From: Methylocystis sp. Sn-Cys
GTDB taxonomy: Bacteria; Pseudomonadota; Alphaproteobacteria; Rhizobiales; Beijerinckiaceae
Assembly: GCF_016745395.1 (NCBI RefSeq)
Contig: NZ_JAERVJ010000001.1
Location: 496,001-560,000, forward strand
Length of the DNA stretch: 64,000 bases
Reading direction: 5' to 3'
In this document: piece after piece, positions 46,133 to 54,984 of the stretch
Position numbering within the stretch: position 1 is the first letter of the stretch
Layout of the letters: each line of letters opens with the position of its first letter
Made by a program: the position numbers and the translations under genes
Notes under the pieces: model-generated
Database searches by the model: none
The model's input: the letters and a program-made list of their open reading frames with translations, nothing else
What the model was told of the DNA's origin: nothing

Positions 46133-46924
46133 TCACGAGGCGTCGGCGATCGGCCATTCGCCCTTGAACTCTCCGCCCATATTGTCATGCGCGATCACGC
46201 GCAGCGTCCTGGCGCCGTTGGGCGCATAGGTGAAGCGGAAGTTCGGGTCTTCCGAAAGCGAAATCCCGCCCTCCATCTTGAAGATCAGATCGTCGCCCTG
46301 CCAGACCTCGACGGCGTCGATGTAATGCGCCGGCGTATAGGCGCGCGTGATCGGGTCCATCTGCAGGCCGGAGTTATTCGGGTGACGGATCATGATTTGC
46401 GCGTCACGCTTGCCCGCCGCCGCGCTCTTCAATTCGCGATATTTCATCTTGCCCATATTGGCGAGCGCCTCGTCCGGGTCCTTTCCGGCAGGGGCCGAAC
46501 ATCCGCCCGAGGCCTTCACGAATTTCACTTCCGAATGAAGCTTGCCGTCGCGCGTCTCCGCCACGGCGTGGACATTGGTGTAGCTGTTCACCCGCACGCG
46601 CGTCTCGATCGCATCCACGCCGGCCTTCTCGCCGAAGGTAAAGCTTGCGGCCATCGGCATGGGGTTCTGATCGATGACGAGCGTCGCCGTCTTCACTTTG
46701 GCGGGCTCGGGGAAACGCAAGGTCATCGGCACGATCGCCGCATCCTCCGCGCGCTTGGGCGCGTCGAGCGAAACGGCGCCGTCGGCCGTGGCGATCTCGC
46801 GGCCGTGGAAAATGTCCGTGACGAGGCCCGGCCACGGGTCGGGCGCGTTGGATTCCGCCAACGCCGAAGAGGCGAGGGCGGCGGCAAGCATTGCGGCGGC
46901 GAGCGCCGTGCGGGCGGTTGACAT
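46133..46924 (-). CDS. Quinoprotein dehydrogenase-associated SoxYZ-like carrier
   Basis: 263 aa from the ATG at 46924 with GGAGG upstream. A signal peptide covers about 1-23 (TALAAAMLAAALASSALA). The family is a fusion related to SoxY and SoxZ: a central Cys at about 142 in KASGGCSAPAG, a DAQIMIRHPNNSGLQMDPITRAYTPAHYI segment and a C-terminal SoxZ-like Ig fold. Such proteins are found with PQQ alcohol dehydrogenases, but their function is not established. It forms an operon with the metallohydrolase upstream and diverges from xoxF. Confidence 0.88.
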   Translation of the reverse strand: MSTARTALAAAMLAAALASSALAESNAPDPWPGLVTDIFHGREIATADGAVSLDAPKRAEDAAIVPMTLRFPEPAKVKTATLVIDQNPMPMAASFTFGEKAGVDAIETRVRVNSYTNVHAVAETRDGKLHSEVKFVKASGGCSAPAGKDPDEALANMGKMKYRELKSAAAGKRDAQIMIRHPNNSGLQMDPITRAYTPAHYIDAVEVWQGDDLIFKMEGGISLSEDPNFRFTYAPNGARTLRVIAHDNMGGEFKGEWPIADAS

Positions 46925-46986
46925 GGGAATCCTCCAAAACTCTCGCGAGAGCTTAGCGCAGCTTGGAGCCTGAGCGTGAGACAAAG

Positions 46987-47922
46987 TCACGGCCCCTCCC
47001 ACTCCAGCTCCGCAAAGCCGGCCGTGGCATTTCGGGCGTTATAATCGTCGAAAAGGCGCCATTTGCCGCGTTCCTCGCTTCCGGCATCCTTCGCGGCGTC
47101 CTTGACGCTTTCGCCCTTCTTGATCGCGGCGCGCAGATCGGCGGTCAGCCGCGAGAGATAAGCGCGTTCGTCGTCGAGCGCCTTGGGCCAGGGCGCGACC
47201 TCGAGGCCATGCCCCGGCACGACGCGCTCGGCTTTGATTCCCGCCAGACGGTCGGCGACGTCCAGAAAGCCCAGCAGGCTGCCGTCGACCACCGGCACAT
47301 GCTGCAGGAACAGCAGATCGCCGGCGAAGAGCGTGCCGCTCTTCGTGTCGAGCGCGGTCAAATCCGCCTCGCTATGCGCCGTTTTCCACGCCTGTAGAAC
47401 GATCTCCCGGCCGCCGAGATCGAGCGTCGTCGTCTCCGAGACGAGCATCGTCGGCGCAACGATCGTCACCCCGTCGAGCGCGTCGCCCATGATCTGGCGG
47501 AAGGAGGCGAGATAGTGCTCGCCGCGGGCGGCGAGGGCGCGCGGCAGATTCTTGTGGCCCACGAATGTCACGCCCGGCAGGACGAAGGCCCCATTGCCGA
47601 AGACATGGTCCGGATGCGCATGCGTATTGATGACATAGCGGATCGGCTTTTGCGTCTTCTCGCGTAGCGCGGCAAGGAAAGCCTTGCCCTGAACGAGGCT
47701 CCCGCCCGTGTCGATCACGGCGACAGAGTCATCCCCGACGATAGCGCCGAGATTGGCGATGCCGCCGAAATTTTCCCGGGTCATCAGGGACGTTTCGCCC
47801 TGATGGGCATAGACGCCGGGCGCGATCTCATCGAGCGTGAAAGGCGCCGCGTCGCGCGCGAGAGCGGGGGCGCAAAAAACCCCGAGACACATGGCGAGAA
47901 GAGCGAGAAGAGATGGCAACAT
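46987..47922 (-). CDS. Quinoprotein relay system zinc metallohydrolase
   Basis: 311 aa. Signal peptide about 1-22 ([19 protein letters not shown]). The metallo-beta-lactamase fold has zinc ligands H101-x-H103-x-D105-H106 ([15 protein letters not shown]) and later His residues near [14 protein letters not shown] and VVPGHG. It belongs to the periplasmic hydrolases that accompany PQQ dehydrogenases with SoxYZ-like carriers; its substrate is unknown. It is divergent from xoxF by 285 bases. Confidence 0.88.
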   Translation of the reverse strand: MLPSLLALLAMCLGVFCAPALARDAAPFTLDEIAPGVYAHQGETSLMTRENFGGIANLGAIVGDDSVAVIDTGGSLVQGKAFLAALREKTQKPIRYVINTHAHPDHVFGNGAFVLPGVTFVGHKNLPRALAARGEHYLASFRQIMGDALDGVTIVAPTMLVSETTTLDLGGREIVLQAWKTAHSEADLTALDTKSGTLFAGDLLFLQHVPVVDGSLLGFLDVADRLAGIKAERVVPGHGLEVAPWPKALDDERAYLSRLTADLRAAIKKGESVKDAAKDAGSEERGKWRLFDDYNARNATAGFAELEWEGP

Positions 47923-48207
47923 ATTGATTTATTACGGAGCTTCAGCGCCACAAGGCGCCACGCTCACGCCTCCGTTTTTTGCGATTGCGATTCAGCCGCA
48001 CGCGACATATTATCCCGCCGTTTCCGAGTTAGAAGATGCCTTCCGGACGGGAACCGGAAGCATCCCGGCGCTGCAGGCAATTTTTTGCCCAAGCGGCCCG
48101 GGAGCAAGACGGAAAACGCCTTCCCAATGTCGAGGCGCCCAAAGAGGCGTGACGTCGGCGGCGGCGCAACGGTAAGGCGCGCCTCGGCGTCTCAGGAGGA
48201 AATGCTC
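47923..48207. promoter_or_regulatory. Divergent promoter region of xoxF and the metallohydrolase operon
   Basis: 285 bases with no gene. The xoxF start at 48208 has AGGAGG nine bases before it. No recognisable operator was identified. The region must hold both promoters, and in other methylotrophs XoxF expression responds to lanthanides, so a lanthanide-switch site is expected but not demonstrated here. Confidence 0.5.
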
Positions 48208-50073
48208 ATGCATAAGCTGTTGTTGTCGACTTCAGTTGGTGTTCTTGCGCTGTTTTCAGTCGGCGCTGCGAAAGCCGACGACGAATTGCTGACCTTGTCG
48301 AAAGACCCCAAGCAGTGGGTCTCTCCGACCGGCGACTACGCCAATCTCCGCCATTCGGGCCTCAAGCAGATCACCGCTGACAACGTCGGCAAGCTTGCGC
48401 CGGCTTGGCAGTTTTCGACGGGCGTGCTGCGCGGCCACGAGGGCGCGCCGCTCGTTCTCAACAATGTGTCGGTCACCGACAGCTCCGGCAAGACCATCAC
48501 GACCGACGTGATGTATCTGCATACGCCGTTCCCCAATATCGTCTATGCGCTCGACGCCAAGGATCCGGCGCATCAGATCCTCTGGAAATATGAGCCCAAG
48601 CAGGATCCGGCGGTCGTTCCGGTCATGTGCTGCGACACGGTCAACCGCGGCCTCGCTTACGGCGACGGCAAAATCTTCCTCGCTCAGGCCGACACCACGC
48701 TGATCGCGCTCGACGCCAAGACCGGCAAGCTCGTCTGGTCGGTGAAGAACGGCGATCCGTCGAAGGGCCAGACCTCGACCGCCGCGCCGCATGTCTTCAA
48801 GGACAAGGTGTTCGTCGGCATCGCCGGCGGCGAGTTCGGCGTGCGCGGCCATATCACCGCTTACGACGTCAAGACCGGCAAGCAGGCGTGGCGCGGCTAC
48901 TCCATGGGCCCGGACGCCGATACGCTGATCGACGCCGAGAAGACCACCCATCTCGGCCAGCCGGTCGGCAAGGACTCCGGCATCAGCACCTGGCAGGGCG
49001 ACCAGTGGCAGACCGGCGGCGGCACCACCTGGGGCTGGTATAGCTACGACCCCGAGCTGAACCTCGTCTACTACGGCTCCGGCAACCCCTCGACCTGGAA
49101 CCCGAACCAGCGTCCGGGCGACAACCGCTGGTCGATGACCATCTGGGCGCGCGACCTCGACACCGGCAAGGTGAAGTGGCTCTACCAGATGACCCCCCAC
49201 GACGAGTGGGACTATGACGGCATCAACGAGATGATCCTCGCCGACCAGGACATCGGCGGCAAGAAGGTCAAGACGCTCGTCCACTTCGACCGTAACGGCT
49301 TCGCCTATACGCTCGATCGCACCAACGGCGACCTGCTCGTCGCCGAGAAGTATGATCCGGCGGTGAACTGGGCGACGAAGGTCGACATGGACAAGTCGTC
49401 CAAGACCTATGGCCGTCCGCTGGTCGTCGACAAATACTCGACGCAGCACAATGGCGAGGACACGAACACCCAGAACGTCTGCCCGGCCGCTCTCGGCTCG
49501 AAGGACGAACAGCCGGCTTCTTTCGATCCGGCGACGGGCCTGTTCATGGTGCCGACCAACCACGTCTGCATGGACTATGAGCCGTTCCGCGTGTCCTACA
49601 CGGCGGGCCAGCCCTATGTCGGCGCGACGCTGGAAATGTTCCCGGCGGGCAAGGTGCTGGGCGACGGCACGAACCACACCGGCAACTTCATCGCCTGGGA
49701 CGCGCGGACGGGTAAGATCGTCTGGTCGAACAAGGAGCAGTTCTCGGCCTGGTCGGGCGCTGTGTCGACGGACGGCGGCGTGACCTTCTACGGCACGCTG
49801 GAGGGCTATCTGAAGGCGGTCGACACGAAGACCGGCAAGGAGCTCTACAAGTATAAGACCCCGTCGGGCATCATCGGCAACGTGATCACCTATGAATCGG
49901 CCGGCAAGCAGTATGTGGCGGTTCTGTCGGGCGTCGGCGGCTGGGCGGGCATCGGCCTCGCGGCCGGTCTGTCGAAGTCGAACGAAGGTCTCGGCGCGGT
50001 GGGCAACTACGCCTCGCTCGCCAATTACACCGCCCTCGGCGGCGTGCTGACCGTCTTCGCCCTGCCCAACTAA
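48208..50073 (+). CDS. xoxF: Lanthanide-dependent methanol dehydrogenase XoxF
   Basis: 621 aa with a signal peptide cleaved near residue 22 (GAAKA/DDEL). PQQ beta-propeller protein: vicinal disulfide C141-C142 (VMCCDTV), metal ligand Glu in GGEFG, Asn in SGNPSTWN, and catalytic Asp335 in HDEWDYDG. Asp337, two residues after it, is the extra Asp that marks lanthanide enzymes, where calcium MxaF has a small residue. It oxidises methanol to formaldehyde or formate in the periplasm, passing electrons to XoxG. ATG at 48208 follows AGGAGG; an ATG at 48202 is too close to it. It is followed by a hairpin, then xoxG and xoxJ. Confidence 0.97.
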   Translation: MHKLLLSTSVGVLALFSVGAAKADDELLTLSKDPKQWVSPTGDYANLRHSGLKQITADNVGKLAPAWQFSTGVLRGHEGAPLVLNNVSVTDSSGKTITTDVMYLHTPFPNIVYALDAKDPAHQILWKYEPKQDPAVVPVMCCDTVNRGLAYGDGKIFLAQADTTLIALDAKTGKLVWSVKNGDPSKGQTSTAAPHVFKDKVFVGIAGGEFGVRGHITAYDVKTGKQAWRGYSMGPDADTLIDAEKTTHLGQPVGKDSGISTWQGDQWQTGGGTTWGWYSYDPELNLVYYGSGNPSTWNPNQRPGDNRWSMTIWARDLDTGKVKWLYQMTPHDEWDYDGINEMILADQDIGGKKVKTLVHFDRNGFAYTLDRTNGDLLVAEKYDPAVNWATKVDMDKSSKTYGRPLVVDKYSTQHNGEDTNTQNVCPAALGSKDEQPASFDPATGLFMVPTNHVCMDYEPFRVSYTAGQPYVGATLEMFPAGKVLGDGTNHTGNFIAWDARTGKIVWSNKEQFSAWSGAVSTDGGVTFYGTLEGYLKAVDTKTGKELYKYKTPSGIIGNVITYESAGKQYVAVLSGVGGWAGIGLAAGLSKSNEGLGAVGNYASLANYTALGGVLTVFALPN

Positions 50074-50096
50074 GCAGAGCGTAAGATAGAAAACCG

Positions 50097-50136
50097 GCGC
50101 TCGGCGAACCCTGACAATAAGGGCCTCGCCGAGCGC
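50097..50136 (+). terminator. Hairpin between xoxF and xoxG
   Basis: GCGCTCGGCGA and TCGCCGAGCGC form a perfect 11-base-pair stem with an 18-base loop and no U-run. As with the pstS-pstC hairpin, it probably sets a step in expression between the abundant first product and the later genes. Confidence 0.7.
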
Positions 50137-50179
50137 TGTCGTTTACGAGTGAATGAAGAACCGACCAGGAGAGTGTGTG

Positions 50180-50689
50180 ATGAGATCGTCGATTGCCGGG
50201 GCTGTCGCCCTGGGCGTCATGATGTTTGTGGGAACCTCCGCCATGGCCGAGGCCCCCGGAGATCCCAAAGCCGTCAAATCCGAGAACGGCAAATATTTCG
50301 ACGCGAAAGGCGATCCCACCTATAACGTCGGCGCCGACGGCGCGGTCGATTGGTACACCTTCTCCGGTTATCGCCGCTATCACGCCGAATGCCACGTCTG
50401 CCATGGCCCGAACGGCGGCGGCTCGACCTACGCCCCGGCGTTGAAGGAGTCGGTGAAGCGCTTCAACTACGCCGAATTCGCGGGCATCGTCATCGGCGGC
50501 CGTCAGAACGGCAACAGCGTCATGCCGGCCTTCGCCGACAATAAGAACGCCGTCTGCTACATCGACGACCTTTACGTCTATCTCCGCGCGCTGTCGACGG
50601 GCGCCGTCCAGCCTGGCCGCCCGGAGAAGAAAGAGCCGGCGCCGGAGGCCTTCAAAAAGGCCGAAGCCGACTGCATGGCCGCCAAGTAA
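50180..50689 (+). CDS. xoxG: Cytochrome c, XoxF electron acceptor
   Basis: 169 aa. Signal peptide to about residue 23 (GVMMFVGTSAMA). Single heme site C71-x2-C74-H75 (CHVCHGPNG) with Met115 as likely sixth ligand (NSVMPAF). It would accept electrons from the PQQ of XoxF and pass them on toward oxidases. ATG at 50180 follows AGGAG. It sits between xoxF and xoxJ in the standard order. Confidence 0.93.
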   Translation: MRSSIAGAVALGVMMFVGTSAMAEAPGDPKAVKSENGKYFDAKGDPTYNVGADGAVDWYTFSGYRRYHAECHVCHGPNGGGSTYAPALKESVKRFNYAEFAGIVIGGRQNGNSVMPAFADNKNAVCYIDDLYVYLRALSTGAVQPGRPEKKEPAPEAFKKAEADCMAAK

Positions 50690-50714
50690 GGCCCGTTACA
50701 AAGAGGTCGATCAC

Positions 50715-51620
50715 ATGATCGTCTCCCGGACATATCAGCGCGGCCTCGCCGCGCTCCTGTCCTCAGCCGGCGCCGCCGCGATTTTGTTCGCGGCGGCGTC
50801 TGGCTTTGCGCAGCATATGGGCCCGGATGCGGGCGCCAAGGGCTCCGACAACGCCGGCGGGATCGAGCTCATCGATCCCAAAACGCTTCGCGTCTGCGCC
50901 GACCCGAATAATCTGCCGTTCTCCAACGAGAAGGGCGGAGGTTTCGAGAACAAGATCGCGGAGTTCCTGGCCGCAAAGCTCCACAAGGAACTCGCCTACG
51001 CCTTCTATCCCGGCGCGACGGGTTTCGTGCGCAATACGCTCAACGCGCATCTGTGCGACGTCATTCTCGGCATGCCGCAGGGCAATGATCTCGTGCAGCC
51101 GACGAATCCTTATTACCGCACGACCTACGCCATGGTGACGCGCGCCGGTTCTGATCTCGACGGGATACAGAACCTCGACGATCCGCGTCTGAAGGAAAAG
51201 AAAGGCCGCATCGGCCTCGTCGCCAATACGCCGCCGGGCAATGTCCTCGCCAAGAACGGCATGATCGGCCTCGTGAAGCCCTATCCGCTGATGGTCGACA
51301 CGCGTGTCGAATCGTCGAGCGCGACGATGATCCACGATCTCGAGACGGGCGACATCGACGTGGCGTTGCTCTGGGGGCCGATCGCCGGCTATTATGCGAA
51401 GCAATCGAGCGCAAAGCTCGATGTGACGCTGCTCCCGGAAACCCCGGGCGTACGCATGGCTTTTCGCATTGGATTCGGCGTGCGCAACTCAGACCAGAAC
51501 TGGAAGCGCGAGCTCAATAATCTCATTGGCCAGAACAAGGCCGAGATCGAAAAGATCCTGGCCGATTATGGCGTGCCCATGCTCGACGAAGCCGGTCAGC
51601 CGCTGAGGAAAGCGCAATGA
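50715..51620 (+). CDS. xoxJ: XoxJ periplasmic binding-like protein
   Basis: 301 aa with a signal peptide (about 1-32). It has an SBP_bac_3-like fold (TLRVCADPNNLPFSNEKGGGFENKIAEFLAAKLHKELAYAFYPGATGFVRNTLNAHLCDV), the hallmark of MxaJ/XoxJ. These proteins are needed for methanol dehydrogenase activity, perhaps in metal or PQQ loading. It overlaps the next gene by 4 bases. Confidence 0.93.
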   Translation: MIVSRTYQRGLAALLSSAGAAAILFAAASGFAQHMGPDAGAKGSDNAGGIELIDPKTLRVCADPNNLPFSNEKGGGFENKIAEFLAAKLHKELAYAFYPGATGFVRNTLNAHLCDVILGMPQGNDLVQPTNPYYRTTYAMVTRAGSDLDGIQNLDDPRLKEKKGRIGLVANTPPGNVLAKNGMIGLVKPYPLMVDTRVESSSATMIHDLETGDIDVALLWGPIAGYYAKQSSAKLDVTLLPETPGVRMAFRIGFGVRNSDQNWKRELNNLIGQNKAEIEKILADYGVPMLDEAGQPLRKAQ

Positions 51621-52168
51621 GGCGGCTCGCCGTCGCCGCGCTCATTGCCGCCTTTTCATCGACTGCGTGGGCCGAAACAGTCGCGCCGACGCCAGAGCCT
51701 GAAGGTTACCGCCTCGACGCCTACCGCGCGCCCGTGCCTGCGACGCTGAAAGGCGCTGTTGTCGTCGACACTGCGAAGGCTTTCGACGTGTGGCGCGCCA
51801 AGGCGGCGGTCTTCGTCGATGCGCTGCCGCATGCGCCAAAGCCCGAGGGCTTGCCGAAGAAGGCTGTTTGGCGCGAGCAGCCGCGTCTCGATATTCCCGG
51901 CAGTATTTGGCTGCCCGACACCGGTTTTGGCGCGCTCTCGGAGGCGACGCAGGCCTATTTCGAAAAGGGCCTCGCCAAGGCGACGGGGCAGGACAAAAAG
52001 AAGGCGCTGGTCTTCTATTGCCTGACCAATTGCTGGATGTCCTGGAACGCCGCCAAGCGCGCCATGTCGCTCGGCTACTCCAACATCTCCTGGTATCCGG
52101 AAGGCACGGATGGCTGGGCCGCGGAAAAGCATCCGCTCGAAGAACGCAAGCCTGAGCCGCGCGAGTAG
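51617..52168 (+). CDS. PQQ-dependent catabolism-associated CxxxCW-motif protein
   Basis: 183 aa, signal peptide about 1-19. A rhodanese-like fold with C135-x3-C139-W140 (FYCLTNCWMSWNAAKRAM), the mark of this family, which accompanies PQQ dehydrogenases in methylotrophs and other bacteria. It may handle sulfur or a thiol intermediate with the SoxYZ-like carrier and metallohydrolase encoded just across xoxF. The start overlaps the xoxJ stop (ATGA). Confidence 0.88.
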   Translation: MRRLAVAALIAAFSSTAWAETVAPTPEPEGYRLDAYRAPVPATLKGAVVVDTAKAFDVWRAKAAVFVDALPHAPKPEGLPKKAVWREQPRLDIPGSIWLPDTGFGALSEATQAYFEKGLAKATGQDKKKALVFYCLTNCWMSWNAAKRAMSLGYSNISWYPEGTDGWAAEKHPLEERKPEPRE

Positions 52169-52185
52169 CTTTTACCGCGTCCGGG

Positions 52186-52803
52186 CTACGCCATCTCCGC
52201 CAAGATTTTGCGCGCCAGCTCGCCGAAACGCTGTTCGATTAGCGCCGGACTTTCGCAAACAAAGCTCGCCATCTTGCGCTGCTCCTCGAAGAGCCGCACG
52301 CGCCACTGCAGCGTCTCGGCCGCCTTCCGCATCGACTCGGCGTCGAGCGGCGGCTTTTTGTTCTGCAAATCATAAAAGGCCTGGGTCTCCTCGCGGGTTT
52401 TCTCGGCCATCTCCTTGAGGCGACGGCCGAAGCGGTCGAGACCGTTTACGACGTCGCGGCGCTCGTCGTTCATGCGCTCATAGAGACCGGCAAAGAGCAT
52501 CGTCAGACGTTCCTTGCGATGATCGCCGGCGCTCTTCGAGAATTCGCCAATGAGCTTTTCAGCTTCCTCGATCGGCGTGCGGCGTGCGGCGATGCGCGCC
52601 ACGAGGTCGGCGATGGCGCCGTCATCGCGCCAGCTCTTTCGCTCTGTCTCGATGGACGGGCCGGTCCAAACGCCGCCCAGCGCGATCTCGGGAACGCGCA
52701 CCTGCTTACAGGGCCAGTCGCTCTGCGCGGATTGCGCGACTGCCGACGTGGCGAGGAGGAGTTGGGCCGTCAAGGCAAGCGCGAGGTGTCTTCTCATCAG
52801 CAT
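52186..52803 (-). CDS. Exported alpha-helical protein, unknown
   Basis: 205 aa from the ATG at 52803 (ATG at 52797 also possible). A signal peptide (LALALTAQLLLATSAVA) is followed by WPCKQVRVPEIALGGVWTGP and then long charged helices (EEAEKLIGEFSKS, ERLTMLFAGLYERMNDERRDVVNGLDRF, KPPLDAESMRKAAETLQWRVRLFEEQR). I do not recognise a functional family. It is convergent with the xox genes and divergent by only 16 bases from the HisA-like gene. Confidence 0.75.
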   Translation of the reverse strand: MLMRRHLALALTAQLLLATSAVAQSAQSDWPCKQVRVPEIALGGVWTGPSIETERKSWRDDGAIADLVARIAARRTPIEEAEKLIGEFSKSAGDHRKERLTMLFAGLYERMNDERRDVVNGLDRFGRRLKEMAEKTREETQAFYDLQNKKPPLDAESMRKAAETLQWRVRLFEEQRKMASFVCESPALIEQRFGELARKILAEMA

Positions 52804-52819
52804 GCGCCTATAATGCCTC

Positions 52820-53521
52820 ATGCAGGTCATCCCCGTCATCGATATTCGCAATGGCGTCACCGTGCGCGCCGTCGCGGGTCGACGTTCCGAATATCAGCCG
52901 TTGCAGACGCCGCTCGCACAAACGAGCGCGCCACTCGATGTCGCGCGCGGTCTCGCCTCGCTCCATCCGTTTCGCACATTCTATATCGCCGATCTCGATG
53001 CGATCGAAGGCCGGAACGATAATTATGCGCTCATCACGCGCATCGGCGGCGCCTTTCCCGACGCGTGTTTCTGGGTGGATGCGGGGATCGCGCGGCGCGC
53101 TGACGCCGAGCGTTGGCTCGCCCAGCACAATGTCAATATCGTCATCGGCAGCGAAAGCCTAAAAGACGCGGGCGAATTGCGCGCCGTTAGAAACAATGCG
53201 CGTTTCGCGCTCTCATTGGATTTTTCTGCACAAGGCTTCCTCGGCGACGCTGAAATCCAGCGTGACGCCAACTTGTGGCCTGAGAAGGTGATCGTTATGA
53301 CGCTTGCGCGCGTCGGCGCGGGTCAGGGGCCGGACCTCGGCCGCCTCAATGAAATTCTGTCGCGGGCCAAAGGAAAAAACATCTACGCTGCGGGTGGCGC
53401 GCGCGGGATCGACGATCTCGTCGCCCTGAAAGAGGCCGGCGCCGCCGGCGCGCTTGTCGCCACCGCTCTGCATGACGGCCGCCTGAGCCGGGCGGACCTC
53501 TCCCGGATTTCCGCAAAATAA
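52820..53521 (+). CDS. HisA/HisF-like TIM-barrel protein of the H4MPT gene set
   Basis: 233 aa. The barrel resembles HisA in its opening VIPVIDIRNGVTVRAVAGRR and phosphate-type loops (VDAGIARR, NIVIGSESL, IYAAGGARGIDDL, VATALHDGRL), but the overall sequence is that of the protein repeatedly found in methylotroph H4MPT clusters. It may take part in pterin or methanofuran cofactor synthesis. Location between xox genes and fae/mch supports this. Stop TAA abuts the fae2 terminator. Confidence 0.85.
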   Translation: MQVIPVIDIRNGVTVRAVAGRRSEYQPLQTPLAQTSAPLDVARGLASLHPFRTFYIADLDAIEGRNDNYALITRIGGAFPDACFWVDAGIARRADAERWLAQHNVNIVIGSESLKDAGELRAVRNNARFALSLDFSAQGFLGDAEIQRDANLWPEKVIVMTLARVGAGQGPDLGRLNEILSRAKGKNIYAAGGARGIDDLVALKEAGAAGALVATALHDGRLSRADLSRISAK

Positions 53522-53547
53522 AAAAGGGGGGCCGCAACGGGCTCCCC
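53521..53547 (-). terminator. Rho-independent terminator of the second fae gene
   Basis: On the minus strand GGGGAGCC-CGTTGC-GGCCCCCC is followed by TTTTTTATTTT, a strong intrinsic terminator 22 bases after the fae2 stop. The T-run overlaps the convergent hisA-like stop codon. Confidence 0.8.
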
Positions 53548-53568
53548 TGATTGCAAAAACTTTCGCGC

Positions 53569-54141
53569 TTAGTTGGCGGCGAAAGGATGCTTGGCGGTGA
53601 CGCGCTCCTGGACGACGCGCGAGGCCTTCGGGTCGCCCTTCATCGCGCGAGCGATGGCTTCCTTCGTGGCCTGATAGTTGAAGTCCTGGATCTTCTGGTC
53701 GTCGTTGGCTTCCCAGTGGATGAAGACGCCGACGCAGATGAACAGGTCTTCAGCCTTGTCGAGCGGAATGACGCCTTCGGCGACCGAATCCGCAACAGCC
53801 TTGGCGACGCCATGCTGGGCCGGGCCGAACATCTGCACGGCCTGCTTGGCGTTCTTGATCGTCACCTTGTTGAACATCATGGTGTAGGGCTTGACGAGCA
53901 GGTTCGGGGCGATGACCGCGAGCAGCGTCGTGAAGCCGTCCTTGTTGTTCACGAGGCCGTTGGCGAACGCCTTCTCCGCCGCCGAGCCGCGCGGACCCAT
54001 GATCAGGTCGATATGGGCGACCTCATTGCCCTCGCCGACGAGCGATTCGCCGACGCCCATCTTGGCGCTGCTGGAGCCCGCGAAGCCCGTCGCCGGCTTC
54101 GGAAACAGCGCGCCCAGAATCTTTTCAAAGAAAGAAGCCAT
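53569..54141 (-). CDS. fae: Formaldehyde-activating enzyme paralogue with N-terminal extension
   Basis: 190 aa from the ATG at 54141 with GGAGGG at good spacing. From residue about 27 it follows Fae closely ([26 protein letters not shown], with the catalytic His, and [12 protein letters not shown]). It is preceded by about 26 residues absent from the neighbouring Fae: [19 protein letters not shown], amphipathic and hydrophobic. Fae condenses formaldehyde with H4MPT to methylene-H4MPT. The extension could direct association with a membrane or partner. It follows the canonical fae at about 195 bases and likely arose by duplication. Confidence 0.9.
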   Translation of the reverse strand: MASFFEKILGALFPKPATGFAGSSSAKMGVGESLVGEGNEVAHIDLIMGPRGSAAEKAFANGLVNNKDGFTTLLAVIAPNLLVKPYTMMFNKVTIKNAKQAVQMFGPAQHGVAKAVADSVAEGVIPLDKAEDLFICVGVFIHWEANDDQKIQDFNYQATKEAIARAMKGDPKASRVVQERVTAKHPFAAN

Positions 54142-54258
54142 GTTCATCCCTCCCGGCGCCATTCGCGTCCAGCGGCTTGTTTATTGCGCGCCCGCGCGGA
54201 GCCCGATTGTCCGTTGAACGCCGGATTTGACCGCGGCGCGTATCGTGTTCGGCAGAAA

Positions 54259-54280
54259 GGGGAGCCGGCTCCGGCTCCCC
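54259..54280 (-). terminator. Hairpin downstream of fae
   Basis: GGGGAGCC-GGCTCC-GGCTCCCC is a perfect inverted repeat about 57 bases after the fae stop (minus strand), followed on that strand by only a short T-run (TTTCTG). It is a likely partial terminator between the two fae genes. Its arms resemble those of the fae2 terminator. Confidence 0.65.
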
Positions 54281-54336
54281 TGATTATCTCGCTGGCTCGA
54301 GCGTTTTCGGATCGAAAACGCTCAGGCGTTCCGAAC

Positions 54337-54846
54337 TCAGTTCGGAGCGAAGGGGTGCTTGGCGTCGTTGCGCTTGGCGACGACTTCGGCGGCCTTCGGC
54401 TCGCCGGCGACGGCGCGGGCGATGGCTTCCTTGGTGGCCTGATAGTTGTAGTCCTGGATCTTCTTGTCGTCGTTGGCGTCCCAGTGGATGAACACGCCGA
54501 CGGAGATGAAGAGGTCGTCAGCTTCCTCGACCGGGATGATGCCTTCGGCGACCGCATCGGCGACGGCCTTGGCGACACCGTGCTGAGCCGGGCCGAACAT
54601 CTGGACGGCCTGCTTGGCGCCCTTGATGGTGACCTTGTTGAAGAGGATCGTGTTGGGCTTGCAGAGCAGGTTCGGCGCGACAACCGCGAGAAGGGTCGTG
54701 AAGCCGTCCTTGTTGTTGACGAGAGCGTTCGCGAAAGCGAGCTCGGCGGCCGAGCCGCGCGGGCCCATGATCAGGTCGATGTGAGCGACTTCGTTGCCTT
54801 CGCCGACGAGCGACTCGCCCACCAGCATCTTGTTGATCTTCGCCAT
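54337..54846 (-). CDS. fae: Formaldehyde-activating enzyme
   Basis: 169 aa, standard length. It opens [20 protein letters not shown], with the catalytic His in [16 protein letters not shown] and conserved [27 protein letters not shown]. It forms methylene-tetrahydromethanopterin from formaldehyde, the entry point of the H4MPT oxidation route. It has a ribosome site AAAGGGA. It is transcribed in the same direction as mch, the ATP-grasp and the CitG-like gene upstream. Confidence 0.97.
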   Translation of the reverse strand: MAKINKMLVGESLVGEGNEVAHIDLIMGPRGSAAELAFANALVNNKDGFTTLLAVVAPNLLCKPNTILFNKVTIKGAKQAVQMFGPAQHGVAKAVADAVAEGIIPVEEADDLFISVGVFIHWDANDDKKIQDYNYQATKEAIARAVAGEPKAAEVVAKRNDAKHPFAPN

Positions 54847-54984
54847 TTGTGCGTTCCCTTTCAGCTTCCCCCAAGCGTTCGCGCGCTGCGCGCCGCGACC
54901 GCCTCTATCCTTCGTTTTCGACGTCGGCCTAATCGCCCGACCGGTTAGCCGGATAGCCGCGAGACCACCCCGCGCGGCGCGGAC

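Noticed and set aside
47923-48207. In-frame upstream extension of xoxF to 47803
   Set aside because: The extension lacks a ribosome site and would hide the signal peptide; AGGAGG precedes the ATG at 48208.
48256-49677. 473-codon open frame on the minus strand
   Set aside because: Shadow of xoxF; XoxF is certain from its catalytic motifs.
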